Source of the DNA: Diphasiastrum complanatum
Lineage: Eukaryota; Streptophyta; Lycopodiopsida; Lycopodiales; Lycopodiaceae
DNA: 64,000 bases
NCBI GenBank assembly: GCA_029204225.1
Contig: CM055102.1
Span: 36,202,585 to 36,266,584, forward strand
Direction: 5' to 3'
Part shown: positions 36,841-53,287 of the stretch, in pieces
How positions within the stretch are numbered: position 1 is the stretch's first letter
Layout of the letters: each line of letters opens with the position of its first letter
The notes under the pieces: model-generated
What the model saw: the letters and a program-made list of their open reading frames with translations, nothing else
What the model was told of the DNA's origin: nothing
Databases searched by the model: none
Made by a program: the position numbers and the translations under genes

Positions 36841-38701
36841 AATTAGGAAAGTCGTTGTACTTGAAAGTATATGGTTGTTGTGACAACTATACATAGTATA
36901 TACGATCAACAAATCAGGAATGTTGATGCGGACGAGGACGTCGCAACATCTCTCACTTTGCATTTTACGTGAAGTGGTTTTCTCTCACTTCGCAAATTTC
37001 GAGAGGTGGCTGGGAACGTTCCTCATTCAAAATAGATAACCTTTGGCATTTTCTCTCTTTTTGGGTTTTTTGCAAAAAAGTCGAAGGTGCCCTAAAAAAG
37101 ACGAAGGTGTCTCTAACAGTTCAACTCTGTCGCACTTTTCGAGAAAATGTGGAAAAACCGAAGGTGCTCTTAAAAAATGTTTAAGCTGTCCTTAGAAAGT
37201 TGGCGAAGGTGTCTTTAATAGTTTAACCCTTAAAAATAGAGAAACTTCTAGAATTTCTCTCTCTCACATTTTTTGAGAAAATGCGAAAAAGACGAAGGTG
37301 TTGAAAATAATTAAATTGTTGAACTGCGAACAAGTTGACTTCTTCAAAAATAATTGAACGGAAGAAGTCAATCGTAAGTGTTGCAATTTTTGAGAAAGTG
37401 CGAAAAATGCAAACTGTGCGACACTTAGTGTATTTCTGCTGCAATGATGATCTTCCCATCTGTATTCTTACATAAACATTGGAATCAACATTCCAAGTTT
37501 CAAAAGAAGCTATATGGATCAGGTTATTACTTCACAAATTATGTTACACTCAGTTCAATGCTATCACCATTCTGTCTGACAACTTGAGCTGTATTTCACT
37601 GTCACTGAATCCCAGATTTCATGGCAAATCCAAGCACATAGAAATCTAGTATCATTTCATTTGAGAGAAAGTTTTCTCAGGGCAAGTGATTCTTCAATAC
37701 TGCTCCACAATAGAAATGGTCGCAGACATCTTCACCAAAGTGCTCCCCAAGATCAAGCACCACAAGTCCTTCAACATGCTGAAGCTGACGAAGATACCAA
37801 GACACCAACCATGATCTTAAGGAGGACTGTTGGAAATTAAGCCCATAGTTGCCTCCTTGGAACCATCTTAGACAACCAATTTATTTGAAGGACATTTACA
37901 ATGGACTTCCAGTTGATCTCCAGCAAAGATCCCATCATAATTTCAAGTTCAGATGTCAAGCTTAATAACTTGAAGTCATTGAAGACTTGGCCATCTTCAA
38001 GGACTTCCACAAACTTGCATTTAGAACAAGTCTGCAGATTTACATTACTTTTTGGACGGTTTGCAAAAATACACTAAGTGTCACATAGTTTGCATTTTTT
38101 GCACTTTATCGAAAACTGCAACACTTACGATCGACTTCTTTCGTTCAATTATTTTTGAGGAAGTTAACTTGTTCACAGTTCAACAGTTTAACTTATTTCG
38201 ACACCTTCGTCTTTTTTGCATTTTTCCAAAAAATGCAAAGAGAGAGAAAATTCCAGAAGGTCCTCTATTTTTAAGGATTAAACTGTTAAAGACACCTTCG
38301 CCAACTTTTTAAGGACAACTTAAACATGTTTTAAGGACACCTTCGTTTTTTTTGCATTTTCTCGAAAAGTGCTAGAGAGTTGAACTGTTAAAGACATCTT
38401 CACCTTTTTGAAGGCACCTTCAACTTTTTAAGGACACCTTAAACTTGTTTAAAGGCACCTTTGGCTTTTTCGCAAAAAATCCAAGAAGAGAGAAAATGTC
38501 GATTGTCTGTTTTGAACGAGGAACATTCCCAGCCACTTCCCGAAATTTGTGAAGTGAGAGAAAACCACTTCATGTAAAATGCGAAGTGAGAGATTTTGCA
38601 ACGTCCTCGTCCGCGTCAACATTTTTGATTTGTTGACCGTATATACTATGTATAGTTGTCATAGCAGCCATATACTTCCAAGTACAATGGCTTTCCTAAT
38701 T
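36841..38701. mobile_element. Foldback element with arms of about 600 bp
   Basis: The left arm (36841-37440) and right arm (about 38063-38701) are long imperfect inverted repeats. Outer ends read AATTAGGAAAG on the left and CTTTCCTAATT on the right. Shared blocks include CATAGTATATACG, GCGGACGAGGACG, GAAGTGGTTTTCTCTCACTT and GACACTTAGTGTATTT. The inner halves of both arms are built from short subunits with GAAGGTG(T/C)C and runs of TTAA, as in foldback or long-TIR Mutator-like elements. No transposase was found. AATT at both outer ends could be a 4-bp target duplication or part of the inverted repeat. The loop holds Copia sequence. Confidence 0.85.
37442..38062 (+). pseudogene. Copia 3' end held in the loop of the foldback element
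   Basis: The loop encodes SDNLSCISLSLNPRFHGKSK, HIEI, KVFSGQVILQYCS, MVADIFTKVLPKIKHHKSF, which is the end of Copia RNase H with stops. A purine tract (TAAGGAGGAC) and a TGTTGGAAATT LTR start follow near 37829. So the last part of a Copia pol and the beginning of its LTR sit between the two arms. Confidence 0.7.
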
Positions 38702-39209
38702 CCATGAGACGTATTATTTTAGCCTCCCAGTTACGTCGTCAATTTTTGGTTATATTTGCTATTTGTATTGTGCTTCAGTGTAATATAGCAACAACAACTT
38801 TTCTATCTGTGTGTAACGTAGATGAATGCTTGTTGTGATTGAATGCACTTTATCGCTATTTGATCACACTTGTTTACTCACTCTGATCATAACAAGGATG
38901 TCTACGACTCCTCAGTTTATGATTAGACGATGCATGTCTTCAACGCCTGAGGAACTCGTGATATCATACTGCTCTTTCAGAACCAAACTTCACATTGAAT
39001 CTGATTTCCAGTAATACCACACACAAACCCTTTCTAATGTTTTTGAGAGTATGAATTAATTTTTAAGATCCTGTTGGGCAATTAGAGCACTTAAAGCTAC
39101 AATTATATTTAGCATAAATCTTCTATTAGATTGTTTTTGCATCTAGCAGCTGATTGTAACAGGAGAGCTGTTCCGCAATATTCCTGCTCTCTTCTCCGTT
39201 TGCGTTCTT
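38702..39209. other. Interval without a recognised gene
   Basis: Short frames only; none matches a family I know. Confidence 0.4.
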
Positions 39210-40929
39210 CTATCTCCCTTGCCCCATTAGTGCAAAGGTCTCCTCATAATCGTTGTCTTTACTTTGTGTATAGCCGTTGATCACCAATCTCGCCTTGTGC
39301 TTTGCTATACTCCCATTTGCATGGTACTTAGTTCCGTATATCCATTTGCGGCCAATGGATTTTTTACTAACTGGTGGTTCCATCAAGTCCCATGTATCAT
39401 GCTTGGCAATTGACTTCATCTCTTCTTCCATGTCTTTGAGCCAAATGCATTCATTCTTTGCTTCATCATAAGTTGAAGGTTCCTTGCTTTAAATGATGTT
39501 CGATAAGAGAGCGTAGTTGGCTTCATATTTGTCAATCTGCATCTTCTCTCTTGTTGGTCTTTTTAGCTCTCCCTGGATGGATGATTTAGGGATTTCATCC
39601 ATGTCACTACTCTCTAACAATCTTTCAAACCATTTGGAGAGCTTCCTATTAACTTGATCGAATTCTTGGTGACATATATCCCATGGTACATCCTTCTTCT
39701 TGTGTTTTTCACTTGCAATTTAAATCCTCTTAGTACCAAATGGTGTATCCCTACCTCTCCAACCTGTTTCCTGAAGTAGTGTGATGGTATCATGGGGTTT
39801 GTCCATTTGTCCATCATCAAGAATATCAGCAAAGGGTCCATCATTAAGAAAATTCTTATTATGCCATCCTGGTTGCAAAAGTATTTAAAATCATTGGACT
39901 TGTACTCTCCTCCACTATTAGATCTTAGGGTCTTGATTTTCTTACATGGTTGGTTTTCGACCATTGCCTTGAAGCTCTTCAAAGTGGCAAAAGAATCATA
40001 TTTTTTTTTTTCAGAAAATGAATTCATCGCTTACGAGACATATCATCTATGAAAGTGATAAAATAATATGATCCCTCTATGGACATCATCATCATAGGTC
40101 CACATAGAGCCGTTGGATTAATCCAGGATATTCTTTGCCCTTGCAATTCAACCACACTTGAATTTCTCTTGATGCTACTTTCCATACACACATGACTCAC
40201 ATATCGTCTTCAAGTGGTCTTCCATTATAGACAATCCCTTTACTATTTCCAATTTTTGTATTAAACTTAGGCTACCTAGGTTCAAATGACTAAGCCTCTT
40301 ATGTCATAGATCAATTTGCGATTGAATGGATGAGATAAGTCCATGTTGCCCTTGAATTGTAACATTCAATTTGTAAAAAAATTTCTTGGGCTCCCTTGTA
40401 CCATCCGCTAACCTTAAACTTTTGGCATATTTTCACAAAACAATGATCATATTCAAACTCTACTTTCAACTTTTGATCAATAATGATTTCAACTAAAAGT
40501 AGGCTCTATTTCAAACCTGGTATGTAAAGTACCTCCTTGATTGTCTTGCTTTTGCCATCAAGTAGCTGGCTAAAAACCATGCTTACCCCCTTATCCCTGT
40601 GAAACATGCATTCCATTGTCCAACTCTTTCAAATTACTTTACCAATTTTTGTTACCTGCCAAGTTTGATCTTCCTGATTCGATAACAATGCTGATATAAA
40701 TATGCTAGAATACTCAACTTCACCTTCGTCTAAAGGTTGCCTGCTTGTTTGGCTTCCCCTTGTTTGATTCTTCCAAGAATTTTCGACATTCATTCTTCCA
40801 ATGGCCCTTCTTGCCGTAATAGAAGCATTTTTCCTTCTTCTTGGTCTTGTTGGATGACCCGTCATCCTCTTGAGCCTTAGCATACTATTGCTTAGACTTC
40901 TTCTTGCCCTGATGGAGGCTCACATTGCT
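39210..40929 (-). pseudogene. Copia gag to RT remnant, heavily decayed
   Basis: Read on the minus strand from 40929: gag with a CFYYGKKGHWKNEC knuckle (normal second Cys now Tyr) near 40800, RFSKAL-like gaps, then an integrase core piece IKTLRSNSGGEYKSNDFKYF (39890-39960) and RT start SIAKHDTWDLMEPP, GRKWIYGTKYHANGSIAKHK, ARLVINGYTQ and DNDYEETFA (39210-39431). There are many frameshifts and deletions. The catalytic Asp context of integrase reads SNSGGEY in place of SDGGGEY, a lost residue. Confidence 0.75.
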
Positions 40930-41479
40930 CATAAAGGTTTTGTAAAAATTATGCGATGCACCTGGACCATATTCATAGAGGAGAAATCCATGTAATCCAA
41001 GAGCAGCACCGAAATCATTTTTTGGGAAGAGGAAAAACCTATCGAGTCTTGGCTTCTGGTGGTATCTTTTGTGCCCAACGATTGGTCAAAAGAAGTATCA
41101 CTGTCAAGGGGTTGAACTTCAATCTGGCTGGTTTAGATATTAAAGAAGAGACAAGTCGATTGTTGTGTGGCCAGATTGAGTGTTTGGGAAAGATCATATG
41201 GAATCTCCTCAAGCATGCAAGTATGGTGAATGTCTGGCTTAGACAAGATCCTCTGGTAATGTGTTATACCTACATTATAGCAATGTGCAAGAGGGAGAAT
41301 GGTAAAATTTTTGGTTCATTTTGATGCTTGAGAAGGTATTGATAAGCATCCTAGAGTTGGAGTGGCAAGACGATGTTGAGCAGCTCCTAATGCTTTACAT
41401 GTGTCACTTGGGTGGAAATGGCTAGTTCTAGGCTTTCCAAGTGTAACATTTTTGTTTTTGAAAAGGCGAGCATTTCTGG
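40930..41479 (+). other. Interval with an unidentified ORF
   Basis: A 122-codon frame (40956-41324) contains RLVKRSITVKGLNFNLAGLD and CYTYIIAMCKRENGK. No family is recognised. It lies between two retroelement remnants and may be accidental. Confidence 0.2.
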
Positions 41480-41880
41480 TGAAGGCAAGTGTTTTTTTAC
41501 AATGGACGAGTGTTTGATGGTGAAGGAGAGCATCTTTACAATGGGTGAGTGTTTTCTAGAACAGGCGAGTGTTTTTGATGATGACGAGTATTTTTACAAT
41601 GGGCGAGTGGTTGATGATTAAGAAGAGTATTTTACAATGGGCAAGTGTTTGATGATGAAGGCGAGTATTTTTACAATGGGCGAGTGTTGGATGATGAAGG
41701 CAAATATTTTTACAATGGGAGAGTGTTTGATGGTGAAGGAGAGTAATTTTACAATGGGCAAGTGTTTGATGATGAAGGCGAGTATTTTTTCAATGGGTGA
41801 GTGTTTGATGGTGAAGGCGAGTATTTTTACAATGGACGAATGTTTTTCAGAACAGACGAGTATTTGATAAAGTTCAAAAA
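41480..41880 (+). repeat. 39-bp minisatellite, open on both strands
   Basis: About nine imperfect units based on ACAATGGGCGAGTGTTTGAT followed by GATGAAGGCGAGTATTTTT. Between 41637 and 41867 the period is a clean 39 bp (13 codons). The plus strand reads MGECLMVKASIFT-like units, and the minus strand reads KHSPIVKILAFI-like units. On the minus strand the array is fused to the end of the Gypsy RNase H frame, replacing its normal continuation. Confidence 0.85.
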
Positions 41881-41883
41881 GAC

Positions 41884-44086
41884 TCGCACTAAGTGTGCTA
41901 GGTAGAAAAATTGAAAAAATCCCCGTGAGTTTCTTGCTTTCAAACGCTATCGGCCTATTATCCTGTAGAAGAACTGCCCCTATCGCCGAATCACTTGCGT
42001 CAGTTTGCACGACGTAAGGTAAATCATGATTCACGATCTGTAAAACAGGAGCTGAAGCAACCATTTGCTTGAGTTTCTCAAAGCATTGGTTCAATTCATC
42101 ATTCCACTCAATAAGCTTGCTAGGTTGACCTCTCTTTTTCTTTTTGTTAACTCTGCCTTTAGTCAAATTATTTAAGGGTGCTGCCACTTTAGCATAATCC
42201 TCAATTGACTTACGAAAGAAAATTGTAAAACCGCGAAAAGATTTAACTTCTCTAACTGTCTTCGATATCGGCCATTCAAACATTGTCTTAACCTTACACT
42301 CGTCAATCTCCAACCCACTACGGGTGATCTTATGACCGAGGTACAACAACTCAAGGCTTAAAGAACTCACATTTAGATTCCTTAGCGTAGAGTTTCTCTC
42401 GTCTGAGAATATCTAAGATAGTACTAAGATGACTCAAATGCTCCGTAAGTGTTCTACTGTAGATGAGAATATCATCTAAGAATACAACCACAAACTTCCC
42501 TAGATATGGACAAAAAAGATCGTTCATCATCTGTTGAAACGTAGCTGGTGCATTCGTCAACCCACAAGGAAGCACAAGAAATTCACAGTGACCGAATCTC
42601 ATCCGAAAACTAGTCTTCAGCACGTCCTCTAGATGAATTCTAATGTGATGATATCCAGTTCTAAGATCTATCTTTGTGAAGTATTTAGCTCCACCTAATC
42701 GATCTACCAGATCATCCATACGAGGCAAAGGATATTTATTTTTAATAGTTACTTTATTCAATCCTTTGTAGTCCACACACATCCTGAAGCCTCCATCTTT
42801 CTTCACTTTCAAAAGAACAAGAGCGTCCCAAGGCAACTTACTTGGCTGAATATGACCCATCTTTAGGTAATTTTCAATTTGCTTAGTAATCTCTACCTCT
42901 TCTTTCTGAGAGAACCTGGAAGGTTGTCTAGAGATAGGGTGACTACCTGGAATTAGCTCAATCTTATGGTCTACCGATCTAGACAACGATATTCCATGAG
43001 GTAATTCTTTTGAAAATACATATTTAAATTCAGACAGTAACTTATTCTTCTCAATTTGCTCCTGATCTAAGTCTATTGAGTTAAGAATTTTTGACAATTC
43101 ACAACTACTTAGATGCATTATAGATAAATCCAGAATTGGCTTAGCAAATAAAGAATAAACTTCATACTGTGAATCAAAAATTTCCATTACATTTGCAAAT
43201 GAACTCATTCCAGATGGATGTACAAAATTGTCTCCAAACAATGTAACTATTTCCTTACCCTTCTGAAAAGAGAGAACATGCTTCTCAAAATCTATCTCAG
43301 GATGCTTATTAAATAACCACTCGTATTCTAGAATACTGTCCGTACGCGCTAAATCTAAAACATGAAAATCAATTAACTCTCTATAGTCCTGGGTGGATCC
43401 AAACTTGGAGCCTTGGAACTTTCACATCCCAATTCTCCAACTCCGCTCCTGAAGCTAGATATACTCGTCGATATCTATGGTTACTGGCTTCAGTTTTGAG
43501 TCCGAGTCTCTACACAAGACCAGAGTTAATGAAATTATGAGTAGATCCACTGTCTACTAAAATACTAACTTCATGTCCATTCACAGTGCCTTTCAAACGA
43601 AATAAATCATTTGGCAAGAATGAAGTAGTACTGAAAGAACAATTACACTCACAATTAATTTTATTAATTTCCAGCTTAAGATTCTCTTTACCTGGCATCT
43701 CAATCACTTGAGCTACGCCTTTCTTTCATTCAGGACATAATTTCATAATATGTCCAGGCTACCTGCAATGGAAATTGCTTTCTAGATGCCACTATCGTGG
43801 AGTCATACGCACGAACCCCATCATCAAAGGATTGAAGCATGTTACGCTTACACTCATTCTGATAATCTGTGGCCAGACCTAGGATAAACTGCCACAGTGC
43901 TAGTTTTGCATCAAATGAGGGGACTTTATTCCATAAATCCATAAAAACTTGTAGGTACGAGTCCAAACTCCGAGTACTCATTTTGCAATTCACAAATCTT
44001 TGGTAAAAATCTGAGTCATCCACAACCACAAACGACTTCCTGAACACCTCCATAAACTCGTCCCATGTGGTAGGTTTAGGTTGCAA
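41884..44086 (-). pseudogene. Ty3/Gypsy gag-protease-RT, truncated in RNase H (Gypsy 3)
   Basis: Read on the minus strand: gag part (43730-44086, WDEFMEVFRKSFVVVDDSDF), protease LVDSGSTHNFI with intact D-S-G (43510-43707), and RT (42351-43241) with [30 protein letters not shown] and the catalytic [11 protein letters not shown]. After a frameshift near 42360 the thumb/connection (LGHKITRSGLEIDECKV, RGFTIFF) and RNase H start (VVQTDASDSAIGAVLLQDN) follow. The frame then runs into the minisatellite just after FESKKLTG. There is no integrase and no LTR on either side. The RT core itself is well preserved. Confidence 0.88.
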
Positions 44087-48199
<4,113 letters not shown>

Positions 48200-48379
48200 T
48201 CTATCACACTAGCTCATACAGAATGTGAAATGTACAAATAAACCCTGAACCCTGATAGAGAGAGAAAATCTACGAGTAGACTAATAGACTAGCCTATGGC
48301 TATTGACAGCTGGTCAAAACTGTCAACATTAATGTGCATCGGGAACGGTAACAATGAAGTTTATCATTGATTTCTAACA
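48200..48379 (-). repeat. 3' LTR of Copia D, truncated to about 180 bp
   Basis: The sequence from ATCACACTAGCTCATACAG to GATTTCTAACA matches 53110-53287 closely. On the minus strand it starts TGTTAGAAATC directly after the polypurine tract (48380-48392). Homology with the other LTR stops near 48200, so about 560 bp of the LTR is missing at this end. Confidence 0.8.
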
Positions 48380-48392
48380 CTCTCCCTCAATG
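48380..48392 (-). other. Polypurine tract of Copia D
   Basis: On the minus strand ATTGAGGGAGAG precedes the LTR start TGTTAGAAATC, the canonical arrangement. Confidence 0.75.
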
Positions 48393-48454
48393 ATAAAATT
48401 ACATTTCTCTATCCCTAATAGAGTATGAAACCTCTCAAATTTACATCTACCTAA

Positions 48455-51400
48455 TTACTTAGTAAAAATATCTGCCATTTGATCTTCACATTTACAAAAA
48501 ACAAGATCAATGGCTCCATCAAGAATTTTCTCTCGAACAAAATGGTAGTGTATTTCGATGTGCTTGGTTCGAGCATGTAAAACTGGATTTTTGGCAAGGT
48601 GAATGCAACTTTGATTATCACAAGATATAGTAGTCGCATCCACCTGTGGTTGACCTAAGTCCACAAGCAATCTTTGTAACCATACCGCTTCTTGTGCAGC
48701 ATTGCTGAGTGCTCGATATTCAACTTCCGTCGATGATAAGGCTACTGTAGGTTGCTTTTTGCTGCTCCATGAAATTGCAGCTGTACCATAACTGAATGTA
48801 TGACCACTGGTAGATCTTCTGTCATCAATATTACCTGCCCAATCGGCATCTGTATAACCTACCAACATTGGCACTTTAGACTGATCATACTTCAAACCAA
48901 AATTCAATGTCCCTCAAATGTATCTGAGAATACGTCTAGAAGGCTTCCAGTGTGCTTGACTAGGATCTTGCATAAATTGACTAACAACACCAGCAACATA
49001 AGAAATATCAGGTCTCGTGTGTGTCAAATAAATCAAACTACCCACCAGCTGTCTATACAAATAAGCATCTACTTTCTTAGATTCATCATATGTAGTAAGC
49101 TTCATGTTGACATCCATAGGTGTACTCAAAGGCTTATAATCTTGCATATTGAACTTATAAAGCAAATATTGTGCATATTTGCTTTGTGTAAGAAAGACCA
49201 TGTCTTCCTTTTGCCATACTTCAATGCCAAGACAATAGTGCATCAATCCTAGATCACTCATGTCAAAAGCTTTGGAAAGATCTAATTTTATTTCAACAAT
49301 TAAGCTCTCATTACTTTCTGTAATAATCAAATCATCCACATACAACACAATGAACACTATATCTGAATCTTGCCTTAGAATGTAAAGATTAGGATCAGCA
49401 TCACTCTTTAGCATTTCCCTTTGCTTGAAGTGTTCATCAATGCAAGAGTACCACGCCCGTGGTGCTTGCTTCAATCCATAAATGGCTTTGTTGAGCTTAC
49501 AAACGAGATGCTCTCTCCTTGGTCAACAAATCCTTGACGTTGTACTAAGTACACCTCTTCATCTAGCACTCCACTAAGAAAAGCAGATTTAACGTCCATT
49601 TGCTGGATCTTCCAACCATAGAAAGCAAAAAGAGCAATGATAGAACGTATAGTTACCATCTTAGCTATGGGTGCAAAGGTTTCTTCAAAATCAATACCTT
49701 CCTGCTGCTCAAATCCTCTCGCAACCAATCGTGCTTTATACTTGTTGAGTTGCTCATCAGCTCCATATTTGATCTTGTATATCCATTTGCAAGTGATAGG
49801 CGTCTTACCATCAGGTAGCTCAACCAAGTTCCATGTCCTGTGTTTCGATATAGCTTCCATTTCTGTTTCCATAGCTTCACGCCACTCCTTGTGCTCCTTT
49901 GCTTTATCAAAAGTTTTTGGTTCTTGAGCCTTGAGCACAGAATCCATTAGGGCTAGATTCCTCTAAACTTGCAGGAGATTTTCGATTTCTACTTGATCTT
50001 TTAAGCTCTCCCTGCTCACTTGATTCGGGAGTATTTCCCTTATTAGCATCACTTATTACTGACAAGTACCACGTAGGCACTCTCCTAGGAATCTCATTAT
50101 TGACCCTGTCTTTTTCCATTAGCTCTTCCATATCAACACCAACTTCTTTCTTCACTTGCACTTTAACTTTATCATCAAAGGGATCAATTGTCAATTTTAT
50201 TTGGTCATATTGACCCATCTCATCAAAAGTAGCATCTCTAGAAATCACGATCTTTTGTGCATCTATGTCATACATCCTGTATGCCTTGGCTCTTTCATCA
50301 TATCCAAGGGAAATACACTTAACAGCTTTTGTGTCCAACTTCTTTTGTTTTTCATCAGGTACATGAGCGTAAGCATCACAACCAAATATTCATAAATGAG
50401 AAACATTAGGTTTCTTTCCAGTAAAGGCTTCGTAAGGTGTCTTACCCTCCACAGACTTGATAGGACACCGATTCAAGATATGAGTAGCTGTGTTGCATGC
50501 TTCTACCCAAAAAGTATTTGGCAAACCCTTGCTCTTAAGCATTTCCTAGCCATCTCCACAATGGATCTATTTTTTCGTTCTGCAACTCCGTTCTGTTGTA
50601 GTGAATAGGGTGTAGTGGTTTGTCTCTTGATCCCCTGATCCTTGCAGAAATTTATAAACTCTGTTGAAAAATACTCACCGCCACCATCTGATCTGAGGGT
50701 CTTAATATAACAACCTGTTTGTTTTTCAACTAGAGCCTTGAACTCTCTAAACTTGGCAAAAGCATCAGATTTCTTGCTTATGAAATAAATCCGAATATGT
50801 CTACTATAGTCATCAATGAATGTGATGAAATAGTAACAATCACTAATGGACCTAGTTTGTAGTGGTCCACACAGATCACTATGAACAAGATGAAGAATGC
50901 CATTGGCTCTTCTTGCTCCATCTTTGGGAAATCTCTCTCTATGTTGTTTTCCCAAAATGCAACCCTCACAAATTTTTCCTTCAAAAGAGATATCAGGCAA
51001 TCCAACAACTAGATTACCTCTTTTTAGGATTTGCAAGCTTTGAGCACTGATATGACCAAACCTTTGATGCCAAAGATCACTGCGACTATCAACAGTGCTT
51101 ACCATAGATTGAGTAAAAGTCCTTGCATTCAATTTGTAGAGCCAATTTTCGTTGACTCTAGCTCCTGTAGCAATCACTTTGTAGTGATTCTTGATGTCTT
51201 TGACAAGACATTTGTCATTGTCAAACTCAACCTTGATTTGTTGATCAGCCATTGTCCCAACAGATAGTAGATTGTTAGCTAAGCTAGGTACATATTGCAC
51301 ATTGCTTATATGCTTTATCTTCCCATTGGCTAACCTCACTGGTACCACTCCAACTCCTTTAACATATAGCAATTTGCCATAAGCTTGTCCAACTTCATCA

Positions 51401-52433
51401 CCATTGTCAGTTTTCTTGAGTTTTGAAAACCACTCTTTCCTTGAAGTCATGTGCTTGGATGCACCAATATCAATGTACCAAGTATCCTTGGCTTCATCAC
51501 TTGTCATTAATGCTGTAATGAACAATTTTGAACTCTCACCTGTATCATCTTCATATTGATCATCATCGTATTGATGTTGATCAGTATAATTGTCTTCATA
51601 ATAATAGTCATCAAATTGATGTTGATCAGCATAATTTCCCACTTGCCATTTGTCTTTTCTTTGTTCCATCTCCTTCTGTTTCTTGAAGCATTCACGCTCC
51701 CAGTGACCAGGTTTGTTGCAGTACCTACAATTTCTAGGTTTATTTTGTCTTGAATAGTCGTGTCCTTGACCTCGGTCTTGATTCCAATTGCCTCGATTTG
51801 GACTATCATTCACTTGCTCGTGAAATTGTTGAAATGATCCTCGGCTTGAGTTTCCTCCTCTCGATTGATACTTTCTACGACCAAATCTTCCACCTCTCTT
51901 CTAACTGCAAGAGCTTGGTCATAGCTCCTGTTACGATGATTCAAGTTCTCTTGACGTTGCTCTTCTTGCAAAAGCAATCCACCTAGTTCTTCATAGGCTG
52001 GAAGATTTTCTCTTGTGGCTATACTCATCACAAACATCTGATGTGACTCACTCAGACTATTCAATATCAATTGCATGATCTCACGATCTTGTACTCGCTC
52101 TCCAACTGCTGGTAATTGATCACGGATCTCTTTGATCTTCAGTATGTGATCGACAATAATTGCACCATCATCCATCCACAATGTATGCAACTTTGTCTTT
52201 AGAAATAGTATTCGAGATGTATTTGTCATTTCAAACAATGCCTTCAATGTATCCCACGCTTCTTTTGGTCCTTCTGAATCTGAAATATAGGGAATAATTG
52301 CATCTCTAACTGATAAGTTGATGACATTTTGGGCTTTCCGTCTTCTCCTATCAAATGCTCGCTGATCTTCTTCAATCACTGGCCTTGTCTCTTCACCACC
52401 TGTCATGATCTCCCATAGCTTCTTTTCCATCAA
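48455..52433 (-). pseudogene. Copia gag-pol, nearly full length (Copia D)
   Basis: Minus-strand order: gag (52433-51810, LKALFEMTNTSRILFLKTK), nucleocapsid knuckle CRYCNKPGHWERECF, protease YIDIGASKHMTS, pre-integrase HHCC (LWHQRFGHISAQSLQ, CEGCILGKQH), integrase with HSDLCGP, SDGGGEYF and AERKNRS (to 50503), linker (50338-49907), RT (TWNLVELPDGKTPITCKWIY, then VLYVDDLIITES), and RNase H (GYTDADWAGN, SCDNQS, HARTKHIEIHYHFVRE) ending ADIFTK-stop at 48455. Breaks are frameshifts near 51815, 50500 and 49500 and a TGA at about 48912 (RRILRYI-stop-GTLNFG). The protease active site is D-I-G, not D-S-G. All other catalytic residues of integrase, RT and RNase H are visible, so it decayed not long ago. 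Confidence 0.93.
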
Positions 52434-52544
52434 AATGTTCTTTAGTTTGAATCTCTAAACTGCATAGTTGCCGACACTTTCCAATTTGCTTGACTCATTA
52501 AGGACACCCTCGCTTAGAGTTGCCATTACTGGATAGATGAGTCT

Positions 52545-53287
52545 GGATCACAAAATTTATTCACACCACAGAACTGTGAATTTTTTATTGTACACCTGAT
52601 ATCGGTACGACACGCGGGTGTACGACTGCTCGGGATTATCTTTACCTCTGGCGCGTCGCTCCGATATTGGTACTGATATGTGATATCGGTATGACGCGAG
52701 AATGTACAACTGCTCTTGCTTTTCTTTACCTCTGGCGCGTCGATCCGATATTGGTACGGATATGCTATATCTGTATGACGAGTGGATGTACGATTGCTCA
52801 AGACTTTTCCTACCTCTGGCACGTCAATCCAATATTGGTATGGAAAAGATTAAAAATACAGAAAATATAAGAACTTTTAGAGGGAATATTCTAGATTCCC
52901 CACTTCGGCGCGGCGGCTACGCCGCCTCCTCCTTAAAAAGATTTCGAAATGTGTGATCGTTCAAAAGACAGAGATCAGTAATGTGAAAAGTATGAAGCCT
53001 TCTAACTCTGAATGGTAGTACTAGACACTGTCTAGTGTGATTTTCGGTACTCCAAACAGACAAATGAGAGATTTCTTGGCAAACCTCTCACACAAATAGC
53101 ACTTTCCACTATCACACTAGCTCATACAGAATGTGAAATGTACAAATAAACCCTGAACCCTGATAGAGAGAGAAAACCTACGAGTAGACTAATAGACTAG
53201 CCTACGGCTATTGACAGCTGGTCACAGCTGTCAACATTAATGTGCATCGTAAACAATAACAATGAAGTTTATCATTGATTTCTAACA
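52545..53287 (-). repeat. 5' LTR of Copia D, about 740 bp
   Basis: The outer end is TGTTAGAAATC on the minus strand (53287 inward), identical in start to the truncated 3' LTR at 48379. It contains the sequence shared with that LTR (53110-53287) and, nearer gag, three 84-bp units. The inner end is uncertain (about 52545) because no standard primer-binding site is visible between the LTR and gag at 52433. Confidence 0.7.
52598..52850 (-). repeat. Three tandem 84-bp units in the Copia D LTR
   Basis: GATATCGGTACGAC at 52598, GATATCGGTATGACG at 52682 and TATATCTGTATGACG at 52766 start successive 84-bp units. Each contains TACCTCTGGCGCGTCG and CCGATATTGG or a variant. Being a multiple of three, the array is open on the minus strand (SRHTDI, YQYR-DAPEV). 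Tandem units in the U5 or transcribed part of an LTR may affect promoter or RNA function; that is inference. Confidence 0.85.
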
